Source: a virus. Taken from it: a stretch of DNA of 64,000 bases. The stretch is from the IMG/VR virus record IMGVR_UViG_3300028800_000064, positions 1-64,000 of that record; one strand, 5' to 3'. Positions within the stretch are counted from its first letter, which is position 1, and every line of letters starts with the position of its first letter. The notes below the pieces were generated by a model. That model was not told where the DNA came from and did not search any database. It was given only the letters and a program-made list of their open reading frames with translations. Shown piece after piece: positions 37,487-45,524 of this stretch. Both the position numbers and the translations under genes were made by a program.

Positions 37487-38119
37487 ATGCTCATCAAGAC
37501 ACTTCCCAAAATCGCGGCCAGGGTATTAAAAAATACCTGGGGTGTGCTGCCGCAAATGAAACCACGGCTGGAGCTGGTGGAGGAAGCCTACGGCGCGGCG
37601 GCGGTGGAAAAGGACTTCGAACAATGGTGCGAGGAAGTCAAAGACATCAACCCTCGATTCCCTGTGCCCGAGTACTTGAAGTTGATCGATTCCCGGCTGG
37701 GGTCTGTGCCGAAGGAGGATGAGCGTGATCCTCGGGTCGAGGAGATATCTGCGCTGACGTACAAACTCACGCGCCGCCCTGCGCCCCCGAAAAACGTGCG
37801 AGAGCTGCTGTCCCAATACTCGCTGGAAGAGATTGCGTCCGCGTTGCAGGAATATGTGGAAGGGATCGAAGATCGGGAGTTGGCGTACGCGGCGAGAACT
37901 TTTTTTGTGGACGGCGGGTGTACTGCAGTGATTATTTCGCGGCGACAGCGTGAGGCCGACCGGCAGAAGCAAATTCACAAAGATGCGGAGGAGAAACGTC
38001 TGATCGCAGCTTTGGTGGAGAAAGAGCGGTTGAAAAGCGAGGAAGAGGATCGGCTTCTGGAAGAAAGCGCGAATGAACCGAAGCCCACTGCGGCGCAATT
38101 GTTTGGGGAACCGCTATGA
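37487..38119 (+). CDS. helical protein, possible helicase loader
   Basis: A 210-residue protein behind CCGGAGG. The first half looks compact and helical (LELVEEAYGAAAVEKDFEQW), and the C-terminal third is a long charged coiled coil (RRQREADRQKQIHKDAEEKR). It overlaps the primase-helicase start as ATGA. Its position suggests a loader or partner of that helicase, but no sequence match shows this. Confidence 0.5.
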   Translation: MLIKTLPKIAARVLKNTWGVLPQMKPRLELVEEAYGAAAVEKDFEQWCEEVKDINPRFPVPEYLKLIDSRLGSVPKEDERDPRVEEISALTYKLTRRPAPPKNVRELLSQYSLEEIASALQEYVEGIEDRELAYAARTFFVDGGCTAVIISRRQREADRQKQIHKDAEEKRLIAALVEKERLKSEEEDRLLEESANEPKPTAAQLFGEPL

Positions 38120-40146
38120 CAAAATTTTCAAACGAAGACCTGACTCGTTGGAAAAAAGAAATTAACGCGGGTCCAGTCATCGCTTCGCGGATGACGTTGC
38201 GCCGCGAGAACGCGGAATATGTGGGGTTGTGTCCGTTTCATGAAGAAAAAAATCCCTCGTTCAAAGTGTATAGACTGGACGACGGGTGCTGGGGCTTTAA
38301 GTGTTTCGGTTGCGGAGCCAACGGAAATGTTTTTCAATTCATTCAGAAAAAAGATGGCATTTCCTTCACCGAAGCTGTAGCAAAAGTTTTGGAGCTGGCT
38401 GGTGTGACAGGATGGGAGAGCGGCAAGGTTCAGGTCGATCAAACGTTTGGGAAAATACTGGACAACACGAAAGACCTCGTGACGTTTCCCATCGAGAACT
38501 ATACCCAGTCGGAGAAAGCTTTGCATGAGTCTGCAGCCGGGCAAAAATGGCTGACGGATCGCGGGATCACCATGGACGCGGCGCGCCGACTGCATCTGGG
38601 ATTCATCCAAGATGCGACCATCGTGGCGGGTACGAATCACCCATGGGCCAAACGCGGCTGGATCATGTTTCCAACTTTGTCCGACGACGGTCACACGGTG
38701 ATTTCGGTGAAGTACCGGAGTCTGGTAGGCAAGAAAGAGATGCTGGATCAAAAGTCAGTCTCCGGCATTCTGCGCGCGAAGGATACCGCCACGGTGCTTT
38801 ACAATCTTCGCGAAGTGAATCCGATGGAAGACGTGTGGGTTGTGGAGGGGGAGCCCGATACGCTGGTTATCTCTCAGATGGGTTTTCCTTGCGTGGGATA
38901 CCCGAGCGGCCAATACAATCCCACGGCGGAAGAGCGGGACGTGCTGATGAAGTCCAAGCGCAGGTTTCTAGCGGGAGACACTGACGAAGTAGGCGCAGCG
39001 GCCATGGATAAACTTTGGAAGGAGCTGCGAGAAAACACTTTTCGTATCCACTGGCCGAGTGGGTGCAAAGATGCCAACGACACCTTGTTGAAAGAATGTG
39101 GCGGAGACCTCGCGAAATTCGCAGAGTTGCTGGATCAACTGAAAACGAAAGCTCTTTCGCAACCGATTCCAGATTACTACGACATGATGGAGTCTTTGGA
39201 GGGCTGCGACGACACGAACCCGATGGATAATCCGCGCCGATTACATTGTCGCACGAAGGAAGTGGATGAAATGGCCGTCACGCTTCCTGGCAACGTGGTG
39301 AGCGTGTTTGCCAGCTATACAGGCAGCGGGAAAACGACGTGGTTGTTGGATGAGATTGAGTTATACGAGGCGATGCAGTTCGGTTCGGTTGTGGTGAACT
39401 ATTCGGCGGAGTTGTCGGTGCAGGAGCTGGCTACTCTGGTGGCCGCCAATCTGACCAACACGGATCGGTTGCAGATCGGAAAAGTGCAGTACAAAAAAGC
39501 TGCCGCAAAACTGCAAGCCGCTCATGCGCGTTTCTACGTGGGATATAATCCCGATTTGAATCGCATTGGGATGGTGCTGGACTCGCTGGAGTGGGCGATC
39601 CGGAGACTTGGCGCGAATATCATCGTGCTGGATCACTTGCATTTCTTGTGTCGCGGCGAGAAGGACGATATCAAAGCGCAAGCCGATGCGATGCAGCGGA
39701 TCAAGAACATCACCCGCAAGTACGATGTGATTTTCATCGTGGTGGGGCAGAGCCGGAAACCCGCGCAAGGGAATCGCGGCAAATCTTCGGAACAATGGGA
39801 CGCAAAGGGCAGCGAAACGTTCACCTCAGACGCTACCACTACGTATCACATTCATCGGGCGCGCAAGAGCGACATTGACTGGGAGCATCCAGACACATGG
39901 CCTGCGGATATCTTGGAGAACCGAACCGAAATTCGTCTCGATAAGTGTAGAACCAAGGGGCCTGGAAAAGCAGTGGCGTTGCAGTGGTTTGCTGGCAATG
40001 TCGGAAAGTTTTTGCCTTATACGAATCAGACACCGGATACGCCGCCTGTTCAGCACCCGGCGAATTCCGCAGCTCAAGGCCAGTTCGCGGAGGAGGATTT
40101 CCACTCCGACGAACCGCCAATTGTGAGGGACTTCGATGTCCGTTAA
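38116..40146 (+). CDS. bifunctional primase-helicase, T7 gp4-like
   Basis: A 676-residue protein. CHC2-type zinc finger: CPFHEEKNPSF (near residue 38) and CFGCGANGNVF (near 62). TOPRIM primase: VVEGEPDTLVIS (near 241) and AGDTDEVGAAAM (near 287). RecA/DnaB-type helicase: Walker A YTGSGKTTWLL (near 400), Walker B IIVLDHLHFL (near 502) and VVGQSRKP (near 541). It unwinds DNA at the fork and makes primers for the family A polymerase at 29403, the T7-like arrangement. Confidence 0.93.
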   Translation: MTKFSNEDLTRWKKEINAGPVIASRMTLRRENAEYVGLCPFHEEKNPSFKVYRLDDGCWGFKCFGCGANGNVFQFIQKKDGISFTEAVAKVLELAGVTGWESGKVQVDQTFGKILDNTKDLVTFPIENYTQSEKALHESAAGQKWLTDRGITMDAARRLHLGFIQDATIVAGTNHPWAKRGWIMFPTLSDDGHTVISVKYRSLVGKKEMLDQKSVSGILRAKDTATVLYNLREVNPMEDVWVVEGEPDTLVISQMGFPCVGYPSGQYNPTAEERDVLMKSKRRFLAGDTDEVGAAAMDKLWKELRENTFRIHWPSGCKDANDTLLKECGGDLAKFAELLDQLKTKALSQPIPDYYDMMESLEGCDDTNPMDNPRRLHCRTKEVDEMAVTLPGNVVSVFASYTGSGKTTWLLDEIELYEAMQFGSVVVNYSAELSVQELATLVAANLTNTDRLQIGKVQYKKAAAKLQAAHARFYVGYNPDLNRIGMVLDSLEWAIRRLGANIIVLDHLHFLCRGEKDDIKAQADAMQRIKNITRKYDVIFIVVGQSRKPAQGNRGKSSEQWDAKGSETFTSDATTTYHIHRARKSDIDWEHPDTWPADILENRTEIRLDKCRTKGPGKAVALQWFAGNVGKFLPYTNQTPDTPPVQHPANSAAQGQFAEEDFHSDEPPIVRDFDVR

Positions 40147-40456
40147 AGTCGTGAAGGTGAATCAAAGACGGGATAATTTCACGGTGTATATCGGGAGAGA
40201 GTGGTCGGACGTTTTTCTCCAATCTCCATTTCACAACCCGTTTCATATAGGGCGGGATGGAGATCGGGCGGAAGTGATCCAAAAATTCGTAGCTTACTGG
40301 TATGCGCCTGAACAAGCGCATTTGCGCCGGTATGCGTTGGATCGAATTACCGAAAACGACGTGTTGGGTTGCTGGTGCGCCCCTCTGCCGTGCCACGGAG
40401 AAATTATTGCAGGCTATATCAAGTGGAAACGCCAGGAGACGCGACTATGGTGGTAA
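40136..40456 (+). CDS. DUF4326 family protein
   Basis: A 106-residue protein overlapping the primase-helicase by 11 bases. The family pattern is clear: VYIGREWSDVFLQSPFHNPFHIG, then RAEVIQKFVAYW and the ending LGCWCAPLPCHGEIIAGY with conserved Cys and His. The biochemical function of DUF4326 is unknown. The protein is common in phage replication modules. Confidence 0.85.
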   Translation: MSVKVVKVNQRRDNFTVYIGREWSDVFLQSPFHNPFHIGRDGDRAEVIQKFVAYWYAPEQAHLRRYALDRITENDVLGCWCAPLPCHGEIIAGYIKWKRQETRLWW

Positions 40457-40698
40457 AAGAACCTACAGACCCAGCTTTGCGTTACACCTCGCCGGAGAAT
40501 CGCGGTGTTTGCGGTTTCTGTGGCGCAGAAGAGGGCGGCTACGCCAAACGGGACGAGAGCGGAAACTGGCAAGCGTCCTGTTGGGCTTGCGTGCGGCCAG
40601 CGGCTGCGAGTGCCCCGCAACCTAAACGGCGGTTGATCGGATCGCTGGCGAACAACGCGGTGGTGGTTTCGGACGATGCAGAGCGAGTGGTGCGATAG
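40447..40698 (+). CDS. small zinc-finger protein
   Basis: An 83-residue protein from ATG 40447, overlapping the DUF4326 gene by ten bases. The N-terminal half is a zinc-finger-like module, CGFCGAEEGG with CWAC 24 residues later. The rest is basic and short (PKRRLIGSLANN). Probably binds nucleic acid or protein; function unknown. Confidence 0.65.
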   Translation: MVVKEPTDPALRYTSPENRGVCGFCGAEEGGYAKRDESGNWQASCWACVRPAAASAPQPKRRLIGSLANNAVVVSDDAERVVR

Positions 40699-40706
40699 GA
40701 GAATCC

Positions 40707-41351
40707 ATGTCTACAGACAGTTCTATCCAGCATGCTTGCGGAGACGACGCGCTCCGGCTGGTAACCAAGCAAGCTGCGGAGATGGCCAGTGCGGAGGATC
40801 AATGCGAGCGCGGATACGCCCATCTCGGCTGGCTGTTGCTTGAGGTTTCGGAGATGCAATACTGGAAAGTGCAGTACGACACGTTCCGCGAATATCTGAA
40901 AAGCGTAGCCGAAGTCTCGAAGAAAACCCCCGGTCAGCTGCAGCAATATTTTCTCACTGTCCGTGACCTGAGTGACACGTTTAAGCCCGCCCAGTTGGAG
41001 AGCATGGGGATCACCAAGGCAATTAAGCTGAGGGCGGCTAAAGACTACGCTATCGTGTTGCCAGCCTCTGTGGTGAAGGCAGCCCTTGATCCAGCAGTTA
41101 CGGTGAGAGAACTCAAGAAAGTGATCTCAGAGACTCTCAAGATGCCTGATGAGGAAGGTGACTGGATGGATTTGGAGATGGAGTTTATGGTGACTCCGGA
41201 ACAGCGGGCTCTGTTTGAACAGGCCATCGACGTGGCGATGCACACGGACCCGTTGACGAAGTCAACCATCTCGCGGTCGGCGCAGATGCTGGACGTGATG
41301 ACCAAGTTTGCGCAGGAATTTTTGGGCGCGCATAGTGGAGACGGGCAATGA
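40707..41351 (+). CDS. helical protein of unknown function
   Basis: A 214-residue, nearly all-helical protein (LGWLLLEVSEMQYWKVQYDT, FREYLKSVAEVSKKTPGQLQ). The middle resembles proteins that fold as stacked helices, but I recognise no family. It overlaps the HNH gene by four bases (ATGA). It may be a replication accessory or regulatory protein by location. Confidence 0.55.
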   Translation: MSTDSSIQHACGDDALRLVTKQAAEMASAEDQCERGYAHLGWLLLEVSEMQYWKVQYDTFREYLKSVAEVSKKTPGQLQQYFLTVRDLSDTFKPAQLESMGITKAIKLRAAKDYAIVLPASVVKAALDPAVTVRELKKVISETLKMPDEEGDWMDLEMEFMVTPEQRALFEQAIDVAMHTDPLTKSTISRSAQMLDVMTKFAQEFLGAHSGDGQ

Positions 41352-41704
41352 GAACTCCTGGACGAATGGAATGGGTTGAATTGGCTCCTGGTGAACTGCG
41401 AATCGTTCGAATTTTTCGTAACAAAAAAGACGCCCTTATCGAACAGTATGTGACCCACTGTTTCATTGTCCAAGTGCTATATCGTGAAGCTGTCGGAGCC
41501 ATTCGGTATCAAATTTGGCTGCGGTCTCGCGGCGAATGCGAACTTTGCGCCGCGCCGATCACTGAGGCGTCGGGGCATATGCATGAGAAACAACACCGGG
41601 GCCGAGGCGGAGAAATCTCGCTCGATAATTCTGTTTTCATTTGTCAGAGATGTCACCAGCGCGCACATGCGGATCGAAACCCGCGATGGTCAGAAAAGTC
41701 TTGA
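41348..41704 (+). CDS. HNH endonuclease
   Basis: A 118-residue HNH nuclease. The core begins at CELCAAPITEASGHMHEKQHRG (near residue 60), continues ISLDNSVFICQRCHQRAH and ends with a basic tail. The CxxC/CxxC pair holds the structural zinc. The N-terminal 50 residues are an additional beta-rich domain. It could nick phage DNA for packaging or act as a homing-type nuclease; the free-standing position in an operon favours the former. Its stop lies inside the following TTGACA. Confidence 0.8.
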   Translation: MRTPGRMEWVELAPGELRIVRIFRNKKDALIEQYVTHCFIVQVLYREAVGAIRYQIWLRSRGECELCAAPITEASGHMHEKQHRGRGGEISLDNSVFICQRCHQRAHADRNPRWSEKS

Positions 41705-41732
41705 CAGATTTGAGTTTTTCTGGCAGGATACT
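41701..41732 (+). promoter_or_regulatory. possible sigma-70-like promoter and structured leader
   Basis: TTGACA at 41701-41706 with GATACT at 41727-41732 (20-base spacer, too long by the usual rule). The following leader of about 90 bases holds two hairpins: CCCGA-GACA-TCGGG at about 41748-41761, and CGGG-CGT paired with ACG-CCCG at about 41776-41800, then AGGAGG and ATG 41823. The promoter is doubtful; the leader structure is clear. Confidence 0.45.
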
Positions 41733-41822
41733 GACTGAGAGCAACACCCCGAGACATCGGGTTTCCCTACGGAGGCGGGTCGTTTGAGCAGACGGCCCGC
41801 TCAAATTCTTGCAGGAGGAGTT

Positions 41823-42251
41823 ATGGGACACAATGTCGGAGTAGCCGCAGATCGAGCGGTCAAGAACAGCGAGCGCGTCAAGCCAGTTTCCCAGCGCACA
41901 CCAGAAGAACGGCTGGCGAACATTCGGAATTTGCTAGCGGCAGGCCTGGCGGTGCCGCCTGTCGAGCAAAAGTTTCTGTTGGCGCAATACGATAGTATTC
42001 AGGCAACGCTCGTGCAAAACACGAGAGTGCTTGAATTGGCCCGCGCGACGGTGGAACTTGCCCATGAGGAGATCGAGAGTCTCAAGGCCCAGATTGCGCA
42101 GTTTCGCACGGTGTATGAACAGGAAAACAGCAGCACCACGTTCAAACTGGAGCGAGTGCCGGTAAATGAACTCATTTTGGAGACCTCAGAGGGCCAGTTG
42201 ATTCGGTTTGAGGGCGAGGGTGGCGCGGTTCCGGCGGAGCCGATTGCGTAA
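41823..42251 (+). CDS. coiled-coil hypothetical protein
   Basis: A 142-residue protein from ATG 41823, set by the strong AGGAGG at 41814-41820 (an in-frame TTG at 41784 lies inside the leader hairpin). A central coiled coil is evident (RVLELARATVELAHEEIESLKAQIAQF), followed by a beta-rich acidic end. Unknown function. It overlaps the next gene by a single base (TAATG). Confidence 0.55.
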   Translation: MGHNVGVAADRAVKNSERVKPVSQRTPEERLANIRNLLAAGLAVPPVEQKFLLAQYDSIQATLVQNTRVLELARATVELAHEEIESLKAQIAQFRTVYEQENSSTTFKLERVPVNELILETSEGQLIRFEGEGGAVPAEPIA

Positions 42252-42679
42252 TGACGCGCTTCGAATCATTTTTGCGTCGGTACCTCCAGTTCAAAGAAAT
42301 CGGCTGGACGGAGATCGGCGAGAAGTTCACACGGTATGCTTTGTGCCGCACGCCGTGGTTCAACATCTATCTGCACCAGCTCTACGCGCCGAACTGGCAC
42401 CCAGAGTGCCACGATCACCCCTGGGGTTTCATTGCCATCTTGATTCGGCGCGGGTATTTGGAGCGGGTGGGAGACAAGAATTACCGCCGCAAGGTTGGGT
42501 CGGTTCTGTTTCGCCCGGCCACCTTCACGCACAATGTGATTACGCCGTACGGCACCTCGTGGTCGATCATTTTCACGACACCGAAGAGCCGTGACTGGGG
42601 ATTCAAGCCCTGCGACCACCATTTGTCGCCATTAAATCCAGACACGTATAGGGGAATATACACCCATGCTCCGAGATAA
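42251..42679 (+). CDS. cupin-like phage protein
   Basis: A 142-residue protein with a cupin-type metal site: HPECHDHPWGFIAILIRRG (near residue 52), GSVLFRPATFTHNV (near 83) and a final IIFTTPKSRDWGF. Phage members of this small-cupin group are of unknown function. It is overlapped by 14 bases by the next gene. Confidence 0.65.
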   Translation: MTRFESFLRRYLQFKEIGWTEIGEKFTRYALCRTPWFNIYLHQLYAPNWHPECHDHPWGFIAILIRRGYLERVGDKNYRRKVGSVLFRPATFTHNVITPYGTSWSIIFTTPKSRDWGFKPCDHHLSPLNPDTYRGIYTHAPR

Positions 42680-43067
42680 AGACGGCAACAGGTTGTTTCG
42701 CAAGGTAACTGTACGGATCGTTTATCCGGATTCGATCTTTCCGACAAAGACGCTCATCCAGCACGCGGGCGCGCGGCAGGGTTTTGGTCCCGAAGGGGTC
42801 GATCAGATTTTGAATGGCATTGCGGACCAGCTTGAAACTTTGTATCCGTGGTGGGAGTTCCAGGTTGTTGAACTGACTCCCGAACACCGGACGGCGCGGT
42901 ACGTGTTCACTTTCGCAGGTTACCGCGCAGGTTATGTGCCGCAAGATTTTGGAGCTGCGGTTGCTCCAGGAATTAACCCACAAAGCAGCAGTACGCTCGA
43001 CCTTGGGACGGCGGAAAGTACCACACCGGCAGAGGAAATGACCGAAGCCGGGAACACACTGTCGTAA
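42666..43067 (+). CDS. hypothetical protein
   Basis: A 133-residue protein behind a GGGGA site, with a compact alpha/beta first half (VRIVYPDSIFPTKTLIQH, ILNGIADQLETLYPWWEF) and a disordered Ser/Thr/Ala C-terminus. No family recognised. Confidence 0.55.
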   Translation: MLRDKDGNRLFRKVTVRIVYPDSIFPTKTLIQHAGARQGFGPEGVDQILNGIADQLETLYPWWEFQVVELTPEHRTARYVFTFAGYRAGYVPQDFGAAVAPGINPQSSSTLDLGTAESTTPAEEMTEAGNTLS

Positions 43068-43101
43068 CCGCTGTCCCGAGAGCGAGTGCCTGGAGGAAGA
43101 A

Positions 43102-43269
43102 ATGGCCCACGCGATGTACGAGGTTTGGGAAGACCCGATAGGGGATGACGATAAATCCCCGTGGTGCGCGCAGATGGTGAACTATGCGCCTCGTTTTCCC
43201 ACAAGGAAAGCTGCGGAAGACTACGCGGCGACGATCCGGAGGAATCGCGAGAAGGCCGGGCTCAAGTAA
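43102..43269 (+). CDS. 55-residue hypothetical protein
   Basis: ATG 43102 follows TGGAGG at 43091-43096. The 55-residue product is acidic at first (EVWEDPIGDDDKSPW) and helical and basic at the end (RKAAEDYAATIRRNREKAG). Its stop overlaps the stop of the minus-strand gene at 43262, making a convergent pair. Confidence 0.6.
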   Translation: MAHAMYEVWEDPIGDDDKSPWCAQMVNYAPRFPTRKAAEDYAATIRRNREKAGLK

Positions 43270-43447
43270 GTTTGAATGGCTCGCGCCAGCCGCAGACCAG
43301 AGGCCCGCACTTGCACGCAAGGCAGGTTGTCACGAACGGTTCCCAGCATAAAGTGAAACAACAGGTCCATTCCGCGCCGCAAACGCCGCAGACATGAGGC
43401 TGGCTCCACGATTCTTCAATCTTGTCCGATTTCTTAGGCGCGGCCAT
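43262..43447 (-). CDS. minus-strand zinc-ribbon protein
   Basis: The only minus-strand gene I can support. It encodes 61 residues with cysteine pairs HVCGVCGAEWTCC and TTCLACKCG, consistent with a zinc ribbon, after a charged start MAAPKKSDKIEESW. Reading from the minus strand, TTGACT, 18 bases and TACTAT lie directly upstream, with six bases to ATG, so the message is probably leaderless. It converges on the gene at 43102, overlapping it by eight bases, and is divergent from the gene at 43499. Confidence 0.55.
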   Translation of the reverse strand: MAAPKKSDKIEESWSQPHVCGVCGAEWTCCFTLCWEPFVTTCLACKCGPLVCGWREPFKLT

Positions 43448-43453
43448 GTTGAG

Positions 43454-43483
43454 ATAGTAGCAGAAAAGGCTTGACGAAGTCAA
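43454..43483 (-). promoter_or_regulatory. minus-strand sigma-70-like promoter
   Basis: On the minus strand TTGACT (43483-43478), 18-base spacer, TACTAT (43459-43454), then CTCAAC and ATG. The -35 region is part of the inverted repeat TTGAC-GAA-GTCAA (43471-43483), so a TTGAC box faces each way. Confidence 0.6.
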
Positions 43484-43498
43484 CAGGAGTCTGATACC

Positions 43499-43975
43499 AT
43501 GACAAACATGAGCGACGAGATCAAAGTTGTATACCGAGATGTTGAGATTACGTACGTTGAATACTCCAATACATGGAGTTTCGAACTGCGCGGGCGGGAG
43601 AAAAACGTTCCATCGTTGCAAGCGGCCAAAGAGGAGATTGATAAGCCGGAACCAGAGAAAAAGAAACCTTTCGTCAGGACCGAAGCATATATGTTCATTT
43701 CGGAGTTTTTCGATCCTGAGCGGTTGAACTCTTTTGAGAAGGTTCGCGTCACTTCGATAGCGGATACCGGTGTTGGCGTTCGAAAAAAAATGTGGGTGAT
43801 CCGAGCGAACGGGCGGCGGGAGCAAGTATGCGCGAGCGAATTGTTCATTATAAACCCGTCGAACCTAGAAATCATGCACGAGTATCATGTCGAGGCGAAG
43901 CATATCAACCGCCTGCGTAACGAACAGGACATGCGGCTGAAAAGTCTGACGCGGATTGAGATTCCCAATGAGTGA
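43499..43975 (+). CDS. hypothetical protein
   Basis: A 158-residue protein from ATG 43499, nine bases after AGGAG (ATG 43508 is an alternative). It has a beta-rich start (IKVVYRDVEITYVEY), a charged linker (KPEPEKKKPFVRT) and a basic alpha/beta end. No family recognised. It is followed by the lysin with an ATGA-type overlap. Confidence 0.55.
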   Translation: MTNMSDEIKVVYRDVEITYVEYSNTWSFELRGREKNVPSLQAAKEEIDKPEPEKKKPFVRTEAYMFISEFFDPERLNSFEKVRVTSIADTGVGVRKKMWVIRANGRREQVCASELFIINPSNLEIMHEYHVEAKHINRLRNEQDMRLKSLTRIEIPNE

Positions 43976-44477
43976 GCCATGCACGGCCATTGCGATCACA
44001 CTGGACCCCGCACACGAAGGCGGGTTTCAGGATAACCCGAACGACCGCGCCAATTGGACTGGCGGCCAGGTCGGGGTGGGGCAGCTCGTCGGGACCAAAT
44101 ACGGAATCACCGCTTTGGATATGCCTGGGACCGACATCAAGAATTTGACGGTCGAGCAGGCCACGGCGTACTATTTGGAACACTACTGGAAGCCGCTCTA
44201 CGCTCAGATCGAATCCCAGGCGATTGCGAATAAGCTTTTTGACATGGGCGTGTTGTTCGGGGTGGGCACGGCAGTGAAAAGGCTCCAGGAAGCTCTCGGG
44301 ATTTCCGCCGACGGGGTTTTTGGACAAGGAACCTTGGAAGCGACGAATAGTATCCTCCCTTTTGTTTTGTTGGGGCGATTTAATCAAGAACTGCGTAATC
44401 ACGCGATCTGTGTTGCTGCATCCAACCCATATGATGCCCATGATCTAGCAGGATGGCTGCGAAGAATCGATTCGTAA
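43968..44477 (+). CDS. endolysin, GH108-like muramidase
   Basis: A 169-residue lysin of the glycosyl hydrolase 108 type. The catalytic Glu lies in AHEGGFQDNPNDRANWTGGQVG (near residue 17); VGTKYGITALDMP, LTVEQATAYYLEHYWKPL and the C-terminal peptidoglycan-binding-like segment VKRLQEALGISADGVFGQGT follow. It cuts the glycan strands at the end of infection. ATG 43968, which overlaps the previous stop, is preferred over TTG 43956. No signal peptide, so a holin is needed for release. Confidence 0.85.
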   Translation: MSEPCTAIAITLDPAHEGGFQDNPNDRANWTGGQVGVGQLVGTKYGITALDMPGTDIKNLTVEQATAYYLEHYWKPLYAQIESQAIANKLFDMGVLFGVGTAVKRLQEALGISADGVFGQGTLEATNSILPFVLLGRFNQELRNHAICVAASNPYDAHDLAGWLRRIDS

Positions 44478-44647
44478 AAAGGACTTTTCAAAGCATGCAT
44501 AGAAGGACAAATTTGACCGAGTCGGCGCGGGACAAGGCTCATCGCATCATTGGAGCCAATCAAATAAATACGCCGACATCCAGAATTGAGGGGCCATGGC
44601 TGGGATACCGCGACTCTATACGTTTAAGTGCAAGCACGGGCATTTAA
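44453..44647 (+). CDS. doubtful small basic protein
   Basis: A 64-codon frame from ATG 44453, overlapping the lysin end by 25 bases and the next gene by 52. The predicted product is basic and helical at first (AAKNRFVKRTFQSMHRRTNL), then loses character. The ribosome site is weak. It fills a 118-base gap that would otherwise be empty, but may not be translated. Confidence 0.3.
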   Translation: MAAKNRFVKRTFQSMHRRTNLTESARDKAHRIIGANQINTPTSRIEGPWLGYRDSIRLSASTGI

Positions 44648-44802
44648 TGGATCGCGAGTTTCCCCCAGGAACCTGCGAAGATGACGAAGACGAAACGGTA
44701 TGCGAGGATTGTCTCAAAAATCATGCAGTGCAACCCGCGTACGTTGTGTTCATTCGGTCCAAGCCCAGTGGAGAAAAACTGAATGGCCGCACAAACTCAT
44801 AA
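44596..44802 (+). CDS. small Cys/His zinc-binding protein
   Basis: A 68-residue protein with FKCKHGH and PPGTC at one side and CEDCLKNH at the other, a likely single zinc site. The rest is a short beta segment (AYVVFIRSKPSG). The start at ATG 44596 follows GAGGGG. It overlaps the next gene by 20 bases. Confidence 0.6.
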   Translation: MAGIPRLYTFKCKHGHLMDREFPPGTCEDDEDETVCEDCLKNHAVQPAYVVFIRSKPSGEKLNGRTNS

Positions 44803-45085
44803 GTACTACTGCCACTATTGCCGCCGATATCTGATTGACGGCAGCGTGGCAGCTCTCTCGAAGCGCGTAAACGGGCACAACAACGACATGCACCCGGCAG
44901 ATTACGCAAACTGGACCCCCGAGACTATTTTGTTGTCCGCGCACTACGTTTCCCCCTCGACCGGTGACGAGACTATGGCTCCGATTGTTAAAGCTGCGGA
45001 AGGATGGGGTAGGAAGCCACCTGAGCCGAAGATCACCGATGCAGATCGGGCGTTCCTTGCGAAAGGCGGAGTGCGATGGGATTGA
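44783..45085 (+). CDS. small C2H2-like zinc-finger protein
   Basis: A 100-residue protein starting AAQTHKYYCHYCRRYLIDG, with CHYC followed by a later NGHNNDMHP, similar to a C2H2 finger. The C-terminal half contains helices and Pro-rich spacers. It may bind DNA or RNA. Confidence 0.6.
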   Translation: MAAQTHKYYCHYCRRYLIDGSVAALSKRVNGHNNDMHPADYANWTPETILLSAHYVSPSTGDETMAPIVKAAEGWGRKPPEPKITDADRAFLAKGGVRWD

Positions 45086-45177
45086 AATTGTTCCTGGTGT
45101 GGATCGGAATCGTGTTGGCCGGTGGTCTCGTTGATCGCTGGTGCGCGATTTGGAGGAACTGGGATGACGGCGACTGA
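45076..45177 (+). CDS. 33-residue membrane peptide
   Basis: ATG 45076 follows GGCGGAG and opens a 33-codon frame with one transmembrane helix (LKLFLVWIGIVLAGGLV) and a Trp-rich acidic end (DRWCAIWRNWDDGD). It overlaps the genes on both sides by ten to fourteen bases, as expected in this operon. Confidence 0.5.
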   Translation: MGLKLFLVWIGIVLAGGLVDRWCAIWRNWDDGD

Positions 45178-45358
45178 AGAAAAACTTCTCGAATTGGGAA
45201 ACGCTCTAGCTCGAAGCGTCGGTCACGTCGCGGGGTCTGGCTGCCCAAAAATGTCTCCCGTGATTCCCTGCACTTGCGGCTCTGGAGCGGAACAAGCTCA
45301 GGCCCTGCACGATTGGTGGCATCTTTCGCGGGAGATGCAGGCTAAAAAAATCTCTTGA
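45164..45358 (+). CDS. small hypothetical protein
   Basis: A 64-residue protein from ATG 45164, behind TTGGAGG. It has a helical start (ATEEKLLELGNALARSVGH), two Cys pairs spread over GCPKM and CTCGSG, and a helical end (AQALHDWWHLSREMQAKKIS). Unknown function; possibly metal-binding. It is the last gene of this operon before a new promoter. Confidence 0.55.
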   Translation: MTATEEKLLELGNALARSVGHVAGSGCPKMSPVIPCTCGSGAEQAQALHDWWHLSREMQAKKIS

Positions 45359-45383
45359 CAAAGTTGCCGGGCCGTTGTAAGCT
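45355..45383 (+). promoter_or_regulatory. sigma-70-like promoter before a long leader
   Basis: TTGACA at 45355-45360 and TAAGCT at 45378-45383 with a 17-base spacer. The -10 is weak. The start near 45390 gives a leader of about 135 bases before ATG 45525. Confidence 0.55.
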
Positions 45384-45389
45384 CGCCTT

Positions 45390-45524
45390 GAGAGGTGCCT
45401 TATGCGAAATCGCTAATCTCTGACCTCATAGACAGATGAGACAACCTAAAAGAGAAGCACGACAGCGGGGCCTTGGAGGGGTTAAACCCAATGAAGAGGT
45501 CCCGCTAATAGTTTGGAGCCGAGC
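45390..45524 (+). ncRNA. structured mRNA leader
   Basis: The leader contains a nine-base-pair stem GCGGGGCCT (about 45456-45464) with AGGTCCCGC (about 45497-45505), enclosing GGGGTT-AA-ACCC, and further short pairings upstream. It ends TTTGGAGCC before ATG 45525. It could be an attenuator or ligand-sensing leader or a processed RNA; I match it to no known riboswitch. Confidence 0.45.

Noticed and set aside
43471-43498. Plus-strand promoter TTGACG-16-GATACC before the gene at 43499
   Set aside because: The -10 is poor, and a start near 43505 would leave out the good AGGAG site that serves ATG 43499.
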